Shown here piece after piece: positions 33,501 to 44,968 of a DNA stretch of 64,000 nucleotides. The DNA is from Dicaeum eximium (Eukaryota > Chordata > Aves > Passeriformes > Dicaeidae). The stretch covers positions 587,693 through 651,692 of the forward strand of contig VWZP01009167.1 in assembly GCA_013396995.1 (NCBI GenBank), read 5' to 3'. The position numbers and the translations under genes were made by a program. The first letter of the stretch is position 1. Each line of letters begins with the position of its first letter. The notes beneath the pieces were generated by a model. It saw nothing but the letters and a program-made list of their open reading frames with translations, was not told the origin of the DNA and did no database searches.

Positions 33501-34086
33501 TGGGGGCTAGGAAAGCATCACTTAAGGGAGGATCCAACAGCTCAGCTCCCTGTGCGAGGCATTATGAGGATGCTAAGGATGAGAAAACAACTTAGAGGGA
33601 ACCACATAACTCTGCTCCCTATCCAGGGCATCCCACAGATGCTGTGGTTGGCAGAACATCACTCGAGGGCGAACCGCACTGCCCCGCTCCCCATGCAGAG
33701 CATCCCGGGGATGCAGGGAGCCGGGTGAGCATCACTAGAGGGGGCATCCCATTGCCTCACTCTCTATCCAGGGCATCCCGGAGGATCTGTGACTGGGAGA
33801 ACATCACTGGCGAGGGCATCCCTCAGCCCTGCTCCTCACGCAGGCCCCCGAGAGCTCTGGTGTGAGGCAGCACCGTCCGAGCGGGGCGGCTGCGGCAGGG
33901 CCGCGNGGGGGGGGGGGGGGGGGTGGCGGGCGCCCCTGCCCGCCGTTACCATTTGATGATGTCGTGGACGAGCGGCAGGAAGGAGAACTCCTCCTGCGCG
34001 GGCGGCAGCAGCGGCGGCTTCTGCTCGGCGGGCGGCTCCGGCGGCGGCGGCTCCTCGGCGGCGCGGCCCGCGGGCCCGGACGCCAT
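30345..34086 (-). CDS. MED9: Mediator complex subunit 9 (complete, two exons)
   Basis: MED9 is a small nuclear subunit of the Mediator middle module, which links transcription factors to RNA polymerase II. Exons 33950-34086 and 30345-30561 on minus splice (TG plus C forms a Cys) to 117 residues. The order is an Ala/Pro-rich N-terminus (residues about 1-31), the conserved EEFSFLPLVHDIIKCMDKDS block, then a helical coiled-coil region with KFQEMRKLISSMPGI, a five-Gln run from a CAG tract and the near invariant end KNELLQKYKSLCMFEIPKE. Human MED9 is 146 residues; the difference is a much shorter proline-rich head. The gene is convergent with RASD1, as in mammals. The N-terminal Met at 34084-34086 is the first ATG in a GC-rich stretch, with a good GCC ATGG context. 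The start is convincing, but the promoter is lost in the assembly gap. Confidence 0.96.
32563..32578. repeat. AC microsatellite
   Basis: ACACACACACACACAC, about eight copies. Confidence 0.85.
33440..33845. repeat. 72-bp tandem repeat in MED9 intron 1
   Basis: The motif CATCACT followed by an AGAGGG-like stretch recurs at about 33444, 33516, 33586 (degenerate), 33657, 33730 and 33802, intervals of 70-73 bp. Each unit continues with a C-rich stretch, then CAGGGCATCC or GAGCATCCC, then a G-rich part. The array ends about 100 bp before the exon 1 boundary. Confidence 0.88.
33907..33923 (+). repeat. 17-G homopolymer next to an unresolved base
   Basis: The run follows the unresolved base at 33906 and lies 27 bp downstream of the MED9 splice donor (C-run on the transcribed sense). 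True length is uncertain. Confidence 0.9.
33950..34086 (-). CDS. MED9: MED9 exon 1 coding part
   Basis: Starts MASGPAGRAAEEPPPPEPP and ends HDIIK plus TG, followed on minus by the donor GTAACGG at 33949. CpG-rich. It is 137 bp. Confidence 0.94.
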
Positions 34087-34141
34087 GGCGGGCCCGGCAG
34101 TGACGGAGCGGGGCGGGCCCGGCCTGGCTCCGCCTCACGGC

Positions 34142-34239
34142 NNNNNNNNNNNNNNNNNNNNNNNNNNNNNNNNNNNNNNNNNNNNNNNNNNNNNNNNNNN
34201 NNNNNNNNNNNNNNNNNNNNNNNNNNNNNNNNNNNNNNN
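34142..34239. other. Assembly gap (98 N)
   Basis: A run of N starts 55 bp upstream of the MED9 ATG, so the MED9 5'UTR and core promoter are probably missing. The bases after the gap are a minisatellite, which may explain why assembly failed here. Confidence 0.99.
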
Positions 34240-34720
34240 GTGATCCCCCCTAAATTCCTCCACAGAGATCCTGCCTGTGCCCGAGTGATGCCCCCTGAAA
34301 CCTGCTGTGATCCTCCTTGAGGACCTCAGTGATCCCTCCTCAAACCTCCAGTGATACCCCCGAGATCCCGGTGATCCCTCCTGAAACCTCCAGTGATCCC
34401 CCGAGATCCCCAGTGATCCCCCTGCGAGACCCTGAGATCCCCAGTGATCCCCTGAGACCCCCTCAGTGATCCCTCCTGAAACCTCCAGTGATGCCCCTGA
34501 GACACCCCAATGATCCCTCCTGAAACCTCCAGTGATCCCCCGGAGATCCCCAGTGATCCCCCTGAGACCCTCAGCGATCCCCCTGAAACCTCCAGTGATC
34601 CCTCCCTGTGCCCCCCTATTGCTTCCTCCCCAGCCCCCAGTGATCCCCCTGCACCCCTCAGTGATCCCTCTGCGATCCCCAGGGATCCCCCTTACACCCC
34701 CACAATGATCCCACCTCCCA
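34240..34720. repeat. GTGATCCC minisatellite beside the gap
   Basis: Units such as CAGTGATCCCCCTGAAACCT and CAGTGATCCCCCGAGATCCC recur about every 20 bp, more than twenty times, with variable length. The long open frames on both strands here come from the repeat and are not genes. Confidence 0.92.
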
Positions 34721-34807
34721 TCCGAGCCCCACACAGGAGGTGGGGGGTTGGAGGAAGGAGGCATTGTGGAGTCCTGTGCCCCAAGGGCAGGGTGAGGGGA
34801 AGGGGTG

Positions 34808-34955
34808 CCAGGAGCCATCCAGGTGTTCCAGGAGCCATTCAGGGACCACACAAACCACCCAGAGGTCCCAGAAAACATCAGTGTGTCCCAGTAACCATGC
34901 AGGGATCACAGGAGCCATCCAGAGATGCCAGAAACCACACAATGGTCACAGGAGC
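34808..34955. repeat. Degenerate CCAGGAGCCATCCAG repeat
   Basis: Units like CAGGAGCCATCCAGAGATGC recur roughly every 22 bp, about six or seven copies, strongly diverged. Confidence 0.65.
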
Positions 34956-35397
34956 TTTCCATGGGTTGGTCGTGGCTCCCAGTCCCTCCGAGCACTTGGA
35001 CTCTCAGCCCAAGTCTCTACATATCCCTCTCTTTCAAGCCAAATATGAGGGAAAAATTGCATTACTCTGTGTAAATAACCACAGCAGGGTTTTGCTGTCT
35101 CTTATACCCCAGCTTTCCACCATTTTTTTGTTATTTGGTGTCCTCAGTTTGACTTTAATGCAAATGGGGATGATACGGGCTGGATGATGGGGATGTGATC
35201 CTTGAAATGCCTTAAGGACAGATGTTTACGTGGGACCAGACTTTCTGCTCAAGGCAGGAAGCATGGCCAGCATCAGTTGGAGGGAAAGCAAGCTGGAGTG
35301 TTGGATAAGAGCCTGGTCTGGAGTCTGGAGGAATCTGGAGGAAGAACAGAAGTGTGATGTCAGGGCTGGGACTGCTGTGAAGCTGGGAGAGGCAGAA

Positions 35398-35785
35398 GGG
35401 GGAGAAGGCTGAGAGAGCTGGGGGTGCTCAGCCTGGAGAAGACAGGACTCTGGGGAGACCTCAGAGCCCCTTCCACTGCCTAAAGGGGCTCCAAGAGAGC
35501 TGGAGAGGGCTGGAGTGCCAGGACAAGGGGGAACGGCTTCCCACTTCCAGAGGGCAGGGTTACCTGGGATACTGGGAAGGAATTCTTCCCTCTGAGGGTG
35601 AGGCCCTGACACAGGTTCCCCAGAGAAGCTGTGGCTGCCTCATCCCTGGAAGCGTCCAAAGCCAGGTTGGAAAAAGTTTGAAGCAACCTGGGATAGCAGA
35701 AGGTGTCTCTGCCCACAGCAGGGGATTGGAAGCAGGTGATCTTTAAAGTCATTTCCAACCCAAACCATTCTGGGGTTCTGTGAAG
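35398..35785 (+). mobile_element. CR1 LINE fragment
   Basis: GGGGGTGCTCAGCCTGGAGA, AGGGGCTCCAAGAGAGCTGG, GACAAGGGGGAACGGCTTCC, AGAAGCTGTGGCTGCCTCAT and the CCAACCCAAACCATTCTGGG end follow in CR1 order. This is one of the two longest copies in the window. Confidence 0.94.
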
Positions 35786-38700
35786 AAATGGAGCTCTGGT
35801 GTGACTGACTTGCAGAGGGAAGAGGTGGCTGGGGATGGTGAGTGGTCAAGCCTGGGAGAGGGAGGGTGATGCCCCCCTGCACCAAGCAGCCCCAATTTGC
35901 TTCACTAAAGTGCTGCCCTTGTGTTCAAACCTCTGTATCCACACAAAGCATCACAGCATGGATAATACCAGCCACAGCCCCAAAGGTTTCTTCCTGGTTT
36001 GGCTTAGACAAAACACATTATTTAATTTTTCATTTCAAATAGGCCTCCCTGCTCAATGGTTATAGGCTGAGGAGGACTGGGAAGGTAATTTTCTTTTTTA
36101 AACCAATTTCTTTCTGAAAACAAACAGAGGCTATTTATACATCTAATGAGAATGCTGGCAACCATTTAAATGGGGGGTATTGGCTGTTTGCTCCAAATAT
36201 AGCAGATGCAATCGCTCACTTTGTTCCTCCTGTCAGGAATAGATCCTGGTTCGGTAACTAATGCTGGAATGTGCAAAGGAGCCTGAGGGAGCCCAGGTTC
36301 CTCTGAGCAGATCCCTGTGGGAAGGCTGGTGGTATTTATGGCCCTTGACTAAGCCAAGCAGGAGGCACAGGATGCTGTGTCCTTTGGATGGGGCTGAATG
36401 GTTCATTTCTGCCTCTTTTTAAGGGCTGTTTCTAAAGCAAGAGTTGATTCAGGCTCCGTGGGGGCCACTTCCCTCAGTACTGTGCTGGTTTTAATTCTCC
36501 CTTTGGCTTTCTGGAGGAGGGCAGCAATAATTGCTGGGCTGCTGGATGCCTGCCTCTGATGGTTGAGTCAGGCAGTTGTTCCAGCAGGTGACAACATGCA
36601 GATACCATTCAGTACCTAAACTGCTGTCAATCAGCGTTTCTTTTTTGCCTTTCCATTTCTATTTGGAGTCTCGTGTTCCCAAAGGGCTGGAACACAGCTT
36701 TATCTGGGGGGTGTGTCCCTGCCTCTTGTGGGAACAGCTCCTCCAGCTCCCCCAGGTGACCCGCCTGTGTCCTTCGGGGCTTGTCGTGTCTCGTGGCAAG
36801 TCCAGGGGACAGCAAAGGTGTTTCACAGCCTGGCTGAAGTTCGAAAGGCTCCTCCACCACTGGAGATGCTGGTAAATTGGTCAGACGGGACTGTGTGGTG
36901 TCAGCCTGCACTAGGGCACAGCAGAGCTGTGGTCTGCAGCACGACCATGAGTTCATATCCCCAGTGAGGCTGCAGGGAGACGTGAGAGCAGCTGGCAGGT
37001 CTGGCAGGGAAGAGATTTCTGGTGTTGTGCGTGTGCAGACAGTGTTGACCTCAGGTGAGGGGCAGTGCTGGTATGCCCTAATCTTCACCTGTCCTTATGG
37101 GGCTCCAAGCTGTGAGACCTTTGGGTGACTTTGGTGACCTTTGTTATGCCCTTGCAATGCCGTTCTTTCCAAATCCTTTGGCAGTTGCGTTGGGGTCTCC
37201 ATCTCAGATGGGAGGACTGTGTCAGCCCATCCACTGTTCTCAGGAGGAGCTGGTGGTGGGTTGCAGTTCTCCCTAATTTTCATTCTGGGTTTTTTCACTT
37301 GCTATCAGTTCCTCAGCAGAAGGGTTTGAATGAGCAACCTGTGAAAACTCCATGTGAGGCAGCTAAAGCATGAACAAAGACACTTAGTGATGAATGAAAT
37401 TAATAATTTCCCCCTGGATTTGGTAATAAACCTGGAGTGCAAATGATCGACCTGTTCTTAAATTTAATTGTGACTCTTTATACAATTCACTTGCTGGACA
37501 GGCAGTGTCTGAAATGTGTGAATGTTTCCAAACCATCTGATTTTCTGTGTACATTCATTGCTCACCCAGACATTTCATTAACCTATTATCCTAAAACCCA
37601 GCTGATCAAATAATCCGTATCCAGAATATCTTGTGTTTCTTTATGATACCAATGTTATTCTTTCTTCTCCTGCCATTTCTGTACAGATTGTACCTCTTGT
37701 CCTCTTCCAAAGGGAACTTTTGAGGTATTTACCACCAGTTATTTAATTTAGGTGACTCTGACACAGGTGACTCTGTGCCTTTCAGTATTTCCTTACAATG
37801 ACTTGATGTTTTTATATTGATGGTCTAACATTTTACTGGGCTCTGCTTCTTGCTGTTGGACCATCTGGAGCTTGTTGTGCTGTTGCCACCAGCTCTGTTA
37901 TCATTTTTTACTATGTGGCTATCACCAGGTTGAACTTTATCTCTTCCTCCTGCTCCTGCACTGCATCATCAGCTGAATTTTCTATTTCAGTCTTGCTAAG
38001 CTGCCATGGTGGGATAAGGCTCTATTGCTGAGTCAGGGAGGTGTTGTCAGGATTGTGACCACCTGGGAGGGGGTGATAGGAATGAGAAGTTGCAGCTCCA
38101 GCCCTTGGCTGGGGTCAGGGCACCTTTTTGTTAGGTCATGGCTGTGATCCTACAACTGCTCAGGTTTGTGGCTAAGATCTCCCTAATTTTGACCAGATGT
38201 GAGTTCGGTCTTGGGCTTTGCCCTGTCTTGACTCTTGAGATAATTTCAGGCCCTGGTGTCTCAGTCTTCTCATGGGAGTGCTGATGGGAGTGGCAGGTCA
38301 TAAGCCGAACTTCATCCTTTGACACCGTGTTTTTCCAGAGGGATTTAGGCCCTGGAGGTCTGGCTGCCCCAAACACTGAACTCTGCACTCCCACATGCTC
38401 CCAGAGCTGCTGGTGCCCCAGGTGCCATTGAGATTTAAGATCCAAACAGGAAGCACCAAAGACATCCACAGCACCCCAATGCCTCCTGGAGCCACTGGCT
38501 GCTGGAGAAACTGGGCTGCCATGGGAAGAGGACCGTCATCCCATGGCTCAGGAGATGCCACCCTCGAGGAGAGCCCAGCGTGCAGGACAGGGCCTGGGAT
38601 AAGAGGTGGCACAGGAGGCTTGGCCAGGCTGCCTGTAGCACCAGGCTGGTGCTACATGGTGCAACTGCAGGGCATTGGCCTGGCCATGGAGGTCAATGCT

Positions 38701-41700
38701 TTGGTGCTCCGAGCCTCAGGAGGTGAGTAGGGACGATTCAAGGCCACAGGGAGTGTCCAGTGACCTGCCCACGTTCTCCAATGTCACCCCACTGCTGACC
38801 AAACACGAAGGCTGGCTTAGGCCACCCTGAGGAAGGCATCTTGGCCATTGCGTGGGCAGAGGGAGCACCAAGGGCTTCTTGCACAAGATCAGCTACGCAG
38901 AAACATGGATTGAGGAAAACACTCAGCCTGGCCCAGCTCCAGCTGCAGGTGGCTCTCAAGTTCACTGTCTCCATTGGGCAGCTCTGTGCCCGTGCAGCAT
39001 CCCAGAGTGCTGAGTCCTTGGAGCCACCAGTCCCTGCAGAATCCCACAAGATCATCCCACAGCCAGGCTTGAACACTCCAGGCTGTTTTCTACCCAGGGC
39101 AAAGGGGCAAAAGTCACCTTGCAGGAGCAAGAGAGGAACTTGGAGTGTGAATTTGGGATGTCCCTGAGGAAACCTACGCCTGCAGAGAGAAGTGCCCTTG
39201 TTACCACTGGGCAAAAGCAGCCCTGGATCTCTGCTGGCTCCTGCTGCAGTGTGGTGAGTCAGCAACGTCCCTGCCATTATTTACAAATAATGAGTGAGGC
39301 TCTGAACACGTGCGGCTGAAAACATGAGGCAGCAGCAGTTTCACTCTCAATATGCAATCGTGGCCTTGAAGCAATGCTGGAGGAGCCTGCATGGGAGGCC
39401 AAGGCTCAGCCCAGGCAAGGATTTCTCTCCTGAGCTCCTGGATGCATACCCAGCATGTTGGGAAGGTGCTGGAGTGGGACAGCACATATGTGTGCACCCC
39501 TGTGCACACACACCTGTGTGTGCTTGTACATTCCTGGGTGCATCCCTGGGCTCATCCTTGTGCTCTTGTGTCCCTGTGCTTGTGCATCCATGGATCCCAG
39601 GGCACCACTGCCCTGCACAAGGACACTGTGGGTGTCACAGAGGACAGATAAATTTACCTGGATGCACATAGTAGACACTCACTAATGGGGCCACATTAAG
39701 GACATTAATAAAATCCCAGTTCCCTTTCTTGGAGTCAGTCCTTATTCTCCTAAAGTGGGTCAGGTTTTGTTTGTGTGTTTGTCATGGTCCCTTCAAGCGT
39801 GGCAGAAAAAGCCATTACCTGATTCTAGAGCCCTTCAAAATTTTTCTCTTGGGTTACTTAACACAGGGGGAGAGGAAAGGAGCTTTGTTTTGGCACTACA
39901 GAAAAAGCATCTGGTTAGGATTTTAGCCCATCCTTCACTTGAATTGCAAACAGCATTTTGCTATAATTGGCCTAATTACTGAAATGAGACAAAATTGATA
40001 TGGGCTTTGCAAGATCAGCCAGGTGTCCTCAAAGAATAATTTTACATGGCAGAGCAGTGGGTTTCTGGGGCAGCACTGGCACCATGGGAGACACATCTTG
40101 GGAGGTGGAAAAGTCTCACTCCAGCTCCAGTGAGAAACCATTTAATCCTTCTCCTGACATGGGGAATGGTGCATCTCTGCAGGGCCATGGCAAGAGCAGT
40201 GTTTTGCTGAGCCTTTCTCCTCCTGACCCCGGGCTTTGTGAGCCCTGGGCATCCTCAGGATGCTGCCATTTCCCACTTGGAGTAGCCTGTCCCCCTCCTC
40301 AGCCACACCAGCAGCTTCCACCCAGTTCTGGCACTGGCACCCATGAGTGGCTTGTCATGGTCATGTGTCCCTGGCCCCAAGGATCTCTGTTTGCCAAGGG
40401 CTTAATGTTTAGCCATGCTAATAAACAAGGCATATCGGGGAGGTTTTGATGACCAGGTAGCTAAACTTTCCTGGGAAGTTTGCTGACTCTTGTGGCACAA
40501 ACAAGGCCAGGATGTGGTGACATTTTGTCTCAGATAAAGTTTTCATTAGAAGTTTGCCAGAGCAGGCTTCCAGCGTTGCTCCAGCTCCTACTCCCTTGCT
40601 CCTGGGCATTCCTTGAGTTGGTGATCCAATGCTCAGCCATGTCCCATCCTGCCCAAAAGCTTTCTCTCCATCCTGGCTGCACACTGATTTATCAAGGAGG
40701 AGTTGTTTATTAGGGTTGGATTGGTTTGAGGGTTTGGCTCCAAGCAGCTGCAGGGGAATCAAAATAAGGTTTTCAAGCAATGTCAGGGGGGGGAAAGAAA
40801 AACTCCCCTTGTTCTGACTTGAGAAATGAGTGAATTTGTCCTTCCTGCCTTTACCCCATGGGCATTTCACAGCCAAAACCCTGACTTTTTTCCCCAAAGG
40901 AATTTGCCCTACAGCCCAGCTCAGCAGCTGCTGCCCATCTCAGTGACCATTGGGTGCCCATGGCTCGATCCAGCCTGGATCCAGCTTTTGCCCATTTCTA
41001 CTTTGTGGATTAGCTGAGCCCATCCTGGCTTCTCCTGTGGGGGCATTCAGCAGAGAGGGAGGCCAGAGAATCACTCAGAGCATTTCAATCCCTAACACCA
41101 TCCTCTGACCCCAGTGTGGCTCAGCTCATTCATCATTGATCCAAATGCAAACAAATGTCATTAGAGAGGGACATTTGGCATTCAGGTAAACTCTGACCTA
41201 TCCTTGCCCTCACTCCCATGCAAAACCAGCCCACTTAGCACCGCAGGAAGCTCTTAGGATCCTCCCACTGCCCTCCATGGCAATGGCAGCTGCTGGCAAG
41301 GCTGGGCACTGCATCTCTCCCACTCAGGATTACACCAGGACCTGGCTGCTGGCCGGCCCGTTCCAGCATCTCTCAGCAACTGCAGAGATAATTGCCATAA
41401 GTCTAATTGTTCCTGCTGGATAACGAGTATTTTGCATCATCATCCCCAGCTGCCGAGAGCATCATCTGAGTTGCTATTTCAGGGCTGGAAAGCAGCTCCT
41501 CTGAGCCAGAAAAGGCCAAACCAGGCTGGATCTGGGCACCTGAAGCATTTGCGAGTCCACACGCTGAGGGGCCCCTGACCACAGTGCCAGTTTGCCAGGC
41601 TGCTTTGTTACTGTGCAGTTGCTGCTCAGAGTGTGATGAGCTGTGTGTGTTCAGGTGGTTTTGGGCAATGCCATTGCAGGCAGCAGGGTTTGTCACAGCT

Positions 41701-44446
41701 TCCCCATGCTGTTCCATCAGGCAGACCTGCTCCATGCTGCCAGGACACACAGCTGGCCGGGACTGCAGCAAGCGTCACCCTCTCCCCTCATACAATGGGT
41801 TGGATGAAGCAGCCACGTGGCAGGAACCCTGACTGGGTATTGATTTCTCCTCCACCAACAAGCACTCTGCAAGACCCGAGGATCCACCACCTCAGATCAG
41901 GGCTGCTCACGTGCACGAGGCTGGCTTGGCAGCAGGGACGGCATTTGAACAAGGCAGGAGCGCGGTGCTTCTCTCCCTGCACCCCATCTGGCACCTGGAG
42001 TGGCTGCTGGGAATTGCTCGGTGCTGCAGGATGTATTGAGCAGCCAGCTGTGGCATTCCCGCTCTGCTCATGCTCACAAACGTGGGTTTGAGGCAGTGTC
42101 AGCAGAGGCTGTGCATCCCATCCATGCCATCCCATCCCACAGCTCCCCACCCAACCCTGGGCTCTGCACCTCACTTGCTTTTCCCTTGTTCTCCACAAAC
42201 CAGCTGCAGACAACTGTCAAGTGCAAACCTTGTTCTCAGAGCAGCATCCCTTGAGTTAACCCTCCTGCCTTGGTGGCTGGAAGGGGTTTGAGGACATCCA
42301 TGTGCCATAAAGATGTCAGGCAAAAGGGTTTGGCTGCCAGGTTGTCACTCGTGCCACTCATGTAATACATAAGCCTCTAGAAATGAGTTTGCAAAAATGA
42401 TGCTGAGTTTGCCTTGGGAAAGGGTGGTTTGGGGTTTGAGATAAGAGTCCTACAAGCTGACTGGGAAAAGAAAGAGAGGAAAAAATGCGTCAGACAAGAA
42501 AAGGGAGAGATAAGTGACGTATCTGGGCTGGGAGCATGAAGCAAATGGCCTTCCTGGTGCCATGGGGCTGCAGGGTGGCCGGATCCAGGCCGTGACAGCC
42601 TTGGATGGAGCTGGCCCTGTGGCAAAGCTGCTTGTTGGCCAGGCTTGGGAGCTCTCTGCCAAAACTGCAGAGGGCAGGGAGGAGGCAGCCCCAGCCAGGG
42701 ACCTGCTCCGGCTCCTAAGAGCTGTTTGGGGAACTGGTGATGGGGATGATGCCTCCCAAATTCATGCACCTGCACCCCACTCTCTGCTCCATTCTCTGCC
42801 AGTGCTGCCATCCCGGGGCACAGGATATGGTCTGCACCAGGGCATGGGTTAGATGTTAATTTTTCACCTTTCAAACACCCTGCCTGTCGTAGCAGCTCGA
42901 GCTTTTGGGGCTGGGGTAGGTTTTGTACCAAAACCGCCTCTGCTGCTGCCCAGAGAGGGATTTGGGTGGCCAAGATCATCCAAAGCAGTGTCTTTTAAAG
43001 ACAGCTGGGCACTCTTGGCCGATTTTGCATGTTGTCTCCTAATTGCAGTTCTTCATGTTCCCTCAAAGCAAAAGGCGCACTCAGCTGGAGCACGGGAAGT
43101 GCGGGGATCCGGCAGCAGTCGGGAGCTGCTGGCGAGGGGGCGGCTCCTGCTTTAGCAGGATTCCTTCTCCCCCACTAAACCAGCTGCTGGCATTTCTCCT
43201 GCCACCATCACCACCCTCTTCCCGCGGTGCCACATCCGCTCCGGGCATCCTGGCAGGAAAAGCGGGAGCTGGCAGCAGCTCCATGTGCTCATCCCAACAC
43301 CGCCGCACCCCTGCGAGCACACAAACACTTCTCTTCTGCCAGCTCCCTGTTTGCAGCACTGTATATACAGTATAATCCACCCACGGGCTATCCAGGCTGT
43401 ACTTGGCTGGGAAGGACAGAACATCCTTGTGATTCAAAAGGTCAAAATTAATGTCAATACGTTGTGAGCAAGAATGCCAAATTCGCCGTGGGGACACAGG
43501 GGGGCTCGTAGGGACCTGGCTGTTGGGTGTGCTGCTCCCTAATAAAAGGCATGGGGTGCCCCAAAAGCCTCTGCTTGCTGCAGGGTCAAGCAGGGCAACT
43601 ATCTCTGGGAATAGGAATTCCATGGTGCACCAACAGCTTTGTCTGTTCAGCCCACAGGTCCCTGTACCCTCTTTCCACGCCTGGATATTGAGAGGGTGAG
43701 CAAGTCGTGATGCCCCTTCATGACATCCTCCCAGTCTCCTCCAGTTTCTGGCTCTAAAGCCCAAAACTCTCCCTCCTGCACAGGGCTCTGGTGCAGAAAT
43801 TTCTTGCCAGGGCTCGGCTGTGGTTGAGGTCTGTGGGCAAAACACAGCTGTTTGCTCTGATATCCAGAAGGCAGCAAATCCCACTGAGCGCCGGACCGGG
43901 AGAAACCACCCCTCCTCCTCTTCCCAGGTGGAGTGAAACTGCTGTCATTTCAAGCTGGGCTGGAGGCAGCTCGGCTTGAGCGGATGGCTGGGGTTGATTT
44001 CTAAGTGACAGAGGCACTCGTGTGTCCCCTGAGCTCCCGGCCCTGTGCCTAATGATTTTCCCTGCTAATAATCTCCTCTGAGCAGGCAGCAGCAGTGCAG
44101 GCACAGGGCACGGGGATGAATGGGATCATTCAGAGCTTGACGTGGCAGTGGCAGTTCCATGCTGCTTTTCCTGACATATGGGTCCTTTCCATTCCTCCCC
44201 AGCCCATTCCAGCAGGAGGGCTGCCCACGGAGCCCTCGATGCCTGCAGCACCAGCCCCTCCTAATGAGGGTCCTGTTTAATGAAAACAAAGCCTTCTCAG
44301 GGCTTGGGAATTAGGAAACCCCTTCACAGTGGCAGGGAAACTCTCAGGAGCTCATGGTGTTTTGCAGGAGGGGTTTGAAGGCTTTGGAGCTGTGCTGAGC
44401 ACCTGGGTTCCATAGTGTGTCCTCCTGGACACAGCATTCCCACCCA
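35786..44446. other. Intergenic spacer, left part
   Basis: No gene was recognised. A homopolymer-rich AT block covers 37370-37960, and an AT-rich stretch near 36070-36290 resembles a conserved element. A degenerate TGTGCAC/CTGTGTG repeat lies at 39484-39600. A 14-bp palindrome, ACTGTATATACAGT, is at 43358-43371. Confidence 0.6.
39484..39600. repeat. Degenerate TG/CA-rich tandem repeat
   Basis: Imperfect units such as CCTGTGTGTGCTTGT and CCTGTGCTTGTGCATCC, interspersed with CACACACACC, repeat over about 115 bp. Confidence 0.55.
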
Positions 44447-44968
44447 CAGAACTATGGAATGGCCTGGATTAGAAAGGACTTTAAAAGTCATCCAGTTTCA
44501 ACCCCCTGCTAAAAGTCATCCTGTTCCAATCCCCTGCCATGGGCAGGGACACTTTTCACTATCCCAGGTGGCTCCAAGCCCCTCCAACCTGGCCTTGGAC
44601 ACTTCCAGGGATGAGGCAGCCACAGCTTCTCTGGACAACCTGTGCCAGGGCCTCCCCACCCTCACAGGGAGGAATTTCTTCCCAATATCCCATCTATCCC
44701 TGCCCTCTGTCAGTGGGAAGCCATTCCCCCTTGTCCTGTCATTCCATGCCCTTATGCAAAGTCCCTCTCCAGCTCTCTTGGAGCCTCTTTAGGCACTGGA
44801 AGGGATTCTAAGTTCTCCCTGTCACCTTCTGGTCCCCAGGCTGAACGCCCCCAGCTCTCTCTCACTCCCAGCTGTCCCCACAGCAGAGCTGCTCCAGCCC
44901 TTGGAGCATCTTTGTGGCCTTCTCTGGACCTGCTCCAGCAGCTCCACATCTTTCTTCCCTTCCCTCTC
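44447..44968 (-). mobile_element. CR1 LINE fragment, reverse orientation
   Basis: This is the longest CR1 fragment here. On plus it reads AATGGCCTGGATTAGAAAGG, CCATGGGCAGGGACACTTTT, CCTGGCCTTGGACACTTCCA, GAGGAATTTCTTCCCAATAT, CCATTCCCCCTTGTCCTGTC, CCCAGGCTGAACGCCCCCAG and GGCCTTCTCTGGACCTGCTC. It holds an internal 31-bp duplication near 44479-44541. Confidence 0.94.

Larger units (their letters stand above)
30562..33949 (-). other. MED9: MED9 intron 1
   Basis: The 3.4-kb intron holds a short AC microsatellite (32563-32578), a six-copy 72-bp tandem repeat (33440-33845) and a 17-G run next to the donor (33907-33923, plus-strand G). No coding segment was recognised. Confidence 0.85.

Noticed and set aside
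34240..34720. Possible CRISPR-like array
   Set aside because: Units are about 20 bp, contiguous without unique spacers, and the host is a vertebrate; it is a minisatellite.
34135..34878. 247-codon open frame on minus including the N gap
   Set aside because: Produced by the GTGATCCC minisatellite; glycine-rich repetitive translation and N-filled start.
38395..39320. Possible pseudogene with consecutive open segments
   Set aside because: Several frames give protein-like stretches but none matched a family I know and no splice pattern was consistent.
43081..43884. 267-codon open frame on minus
   Set aside because: GC-rich chance frame; no motif or family resemblance.
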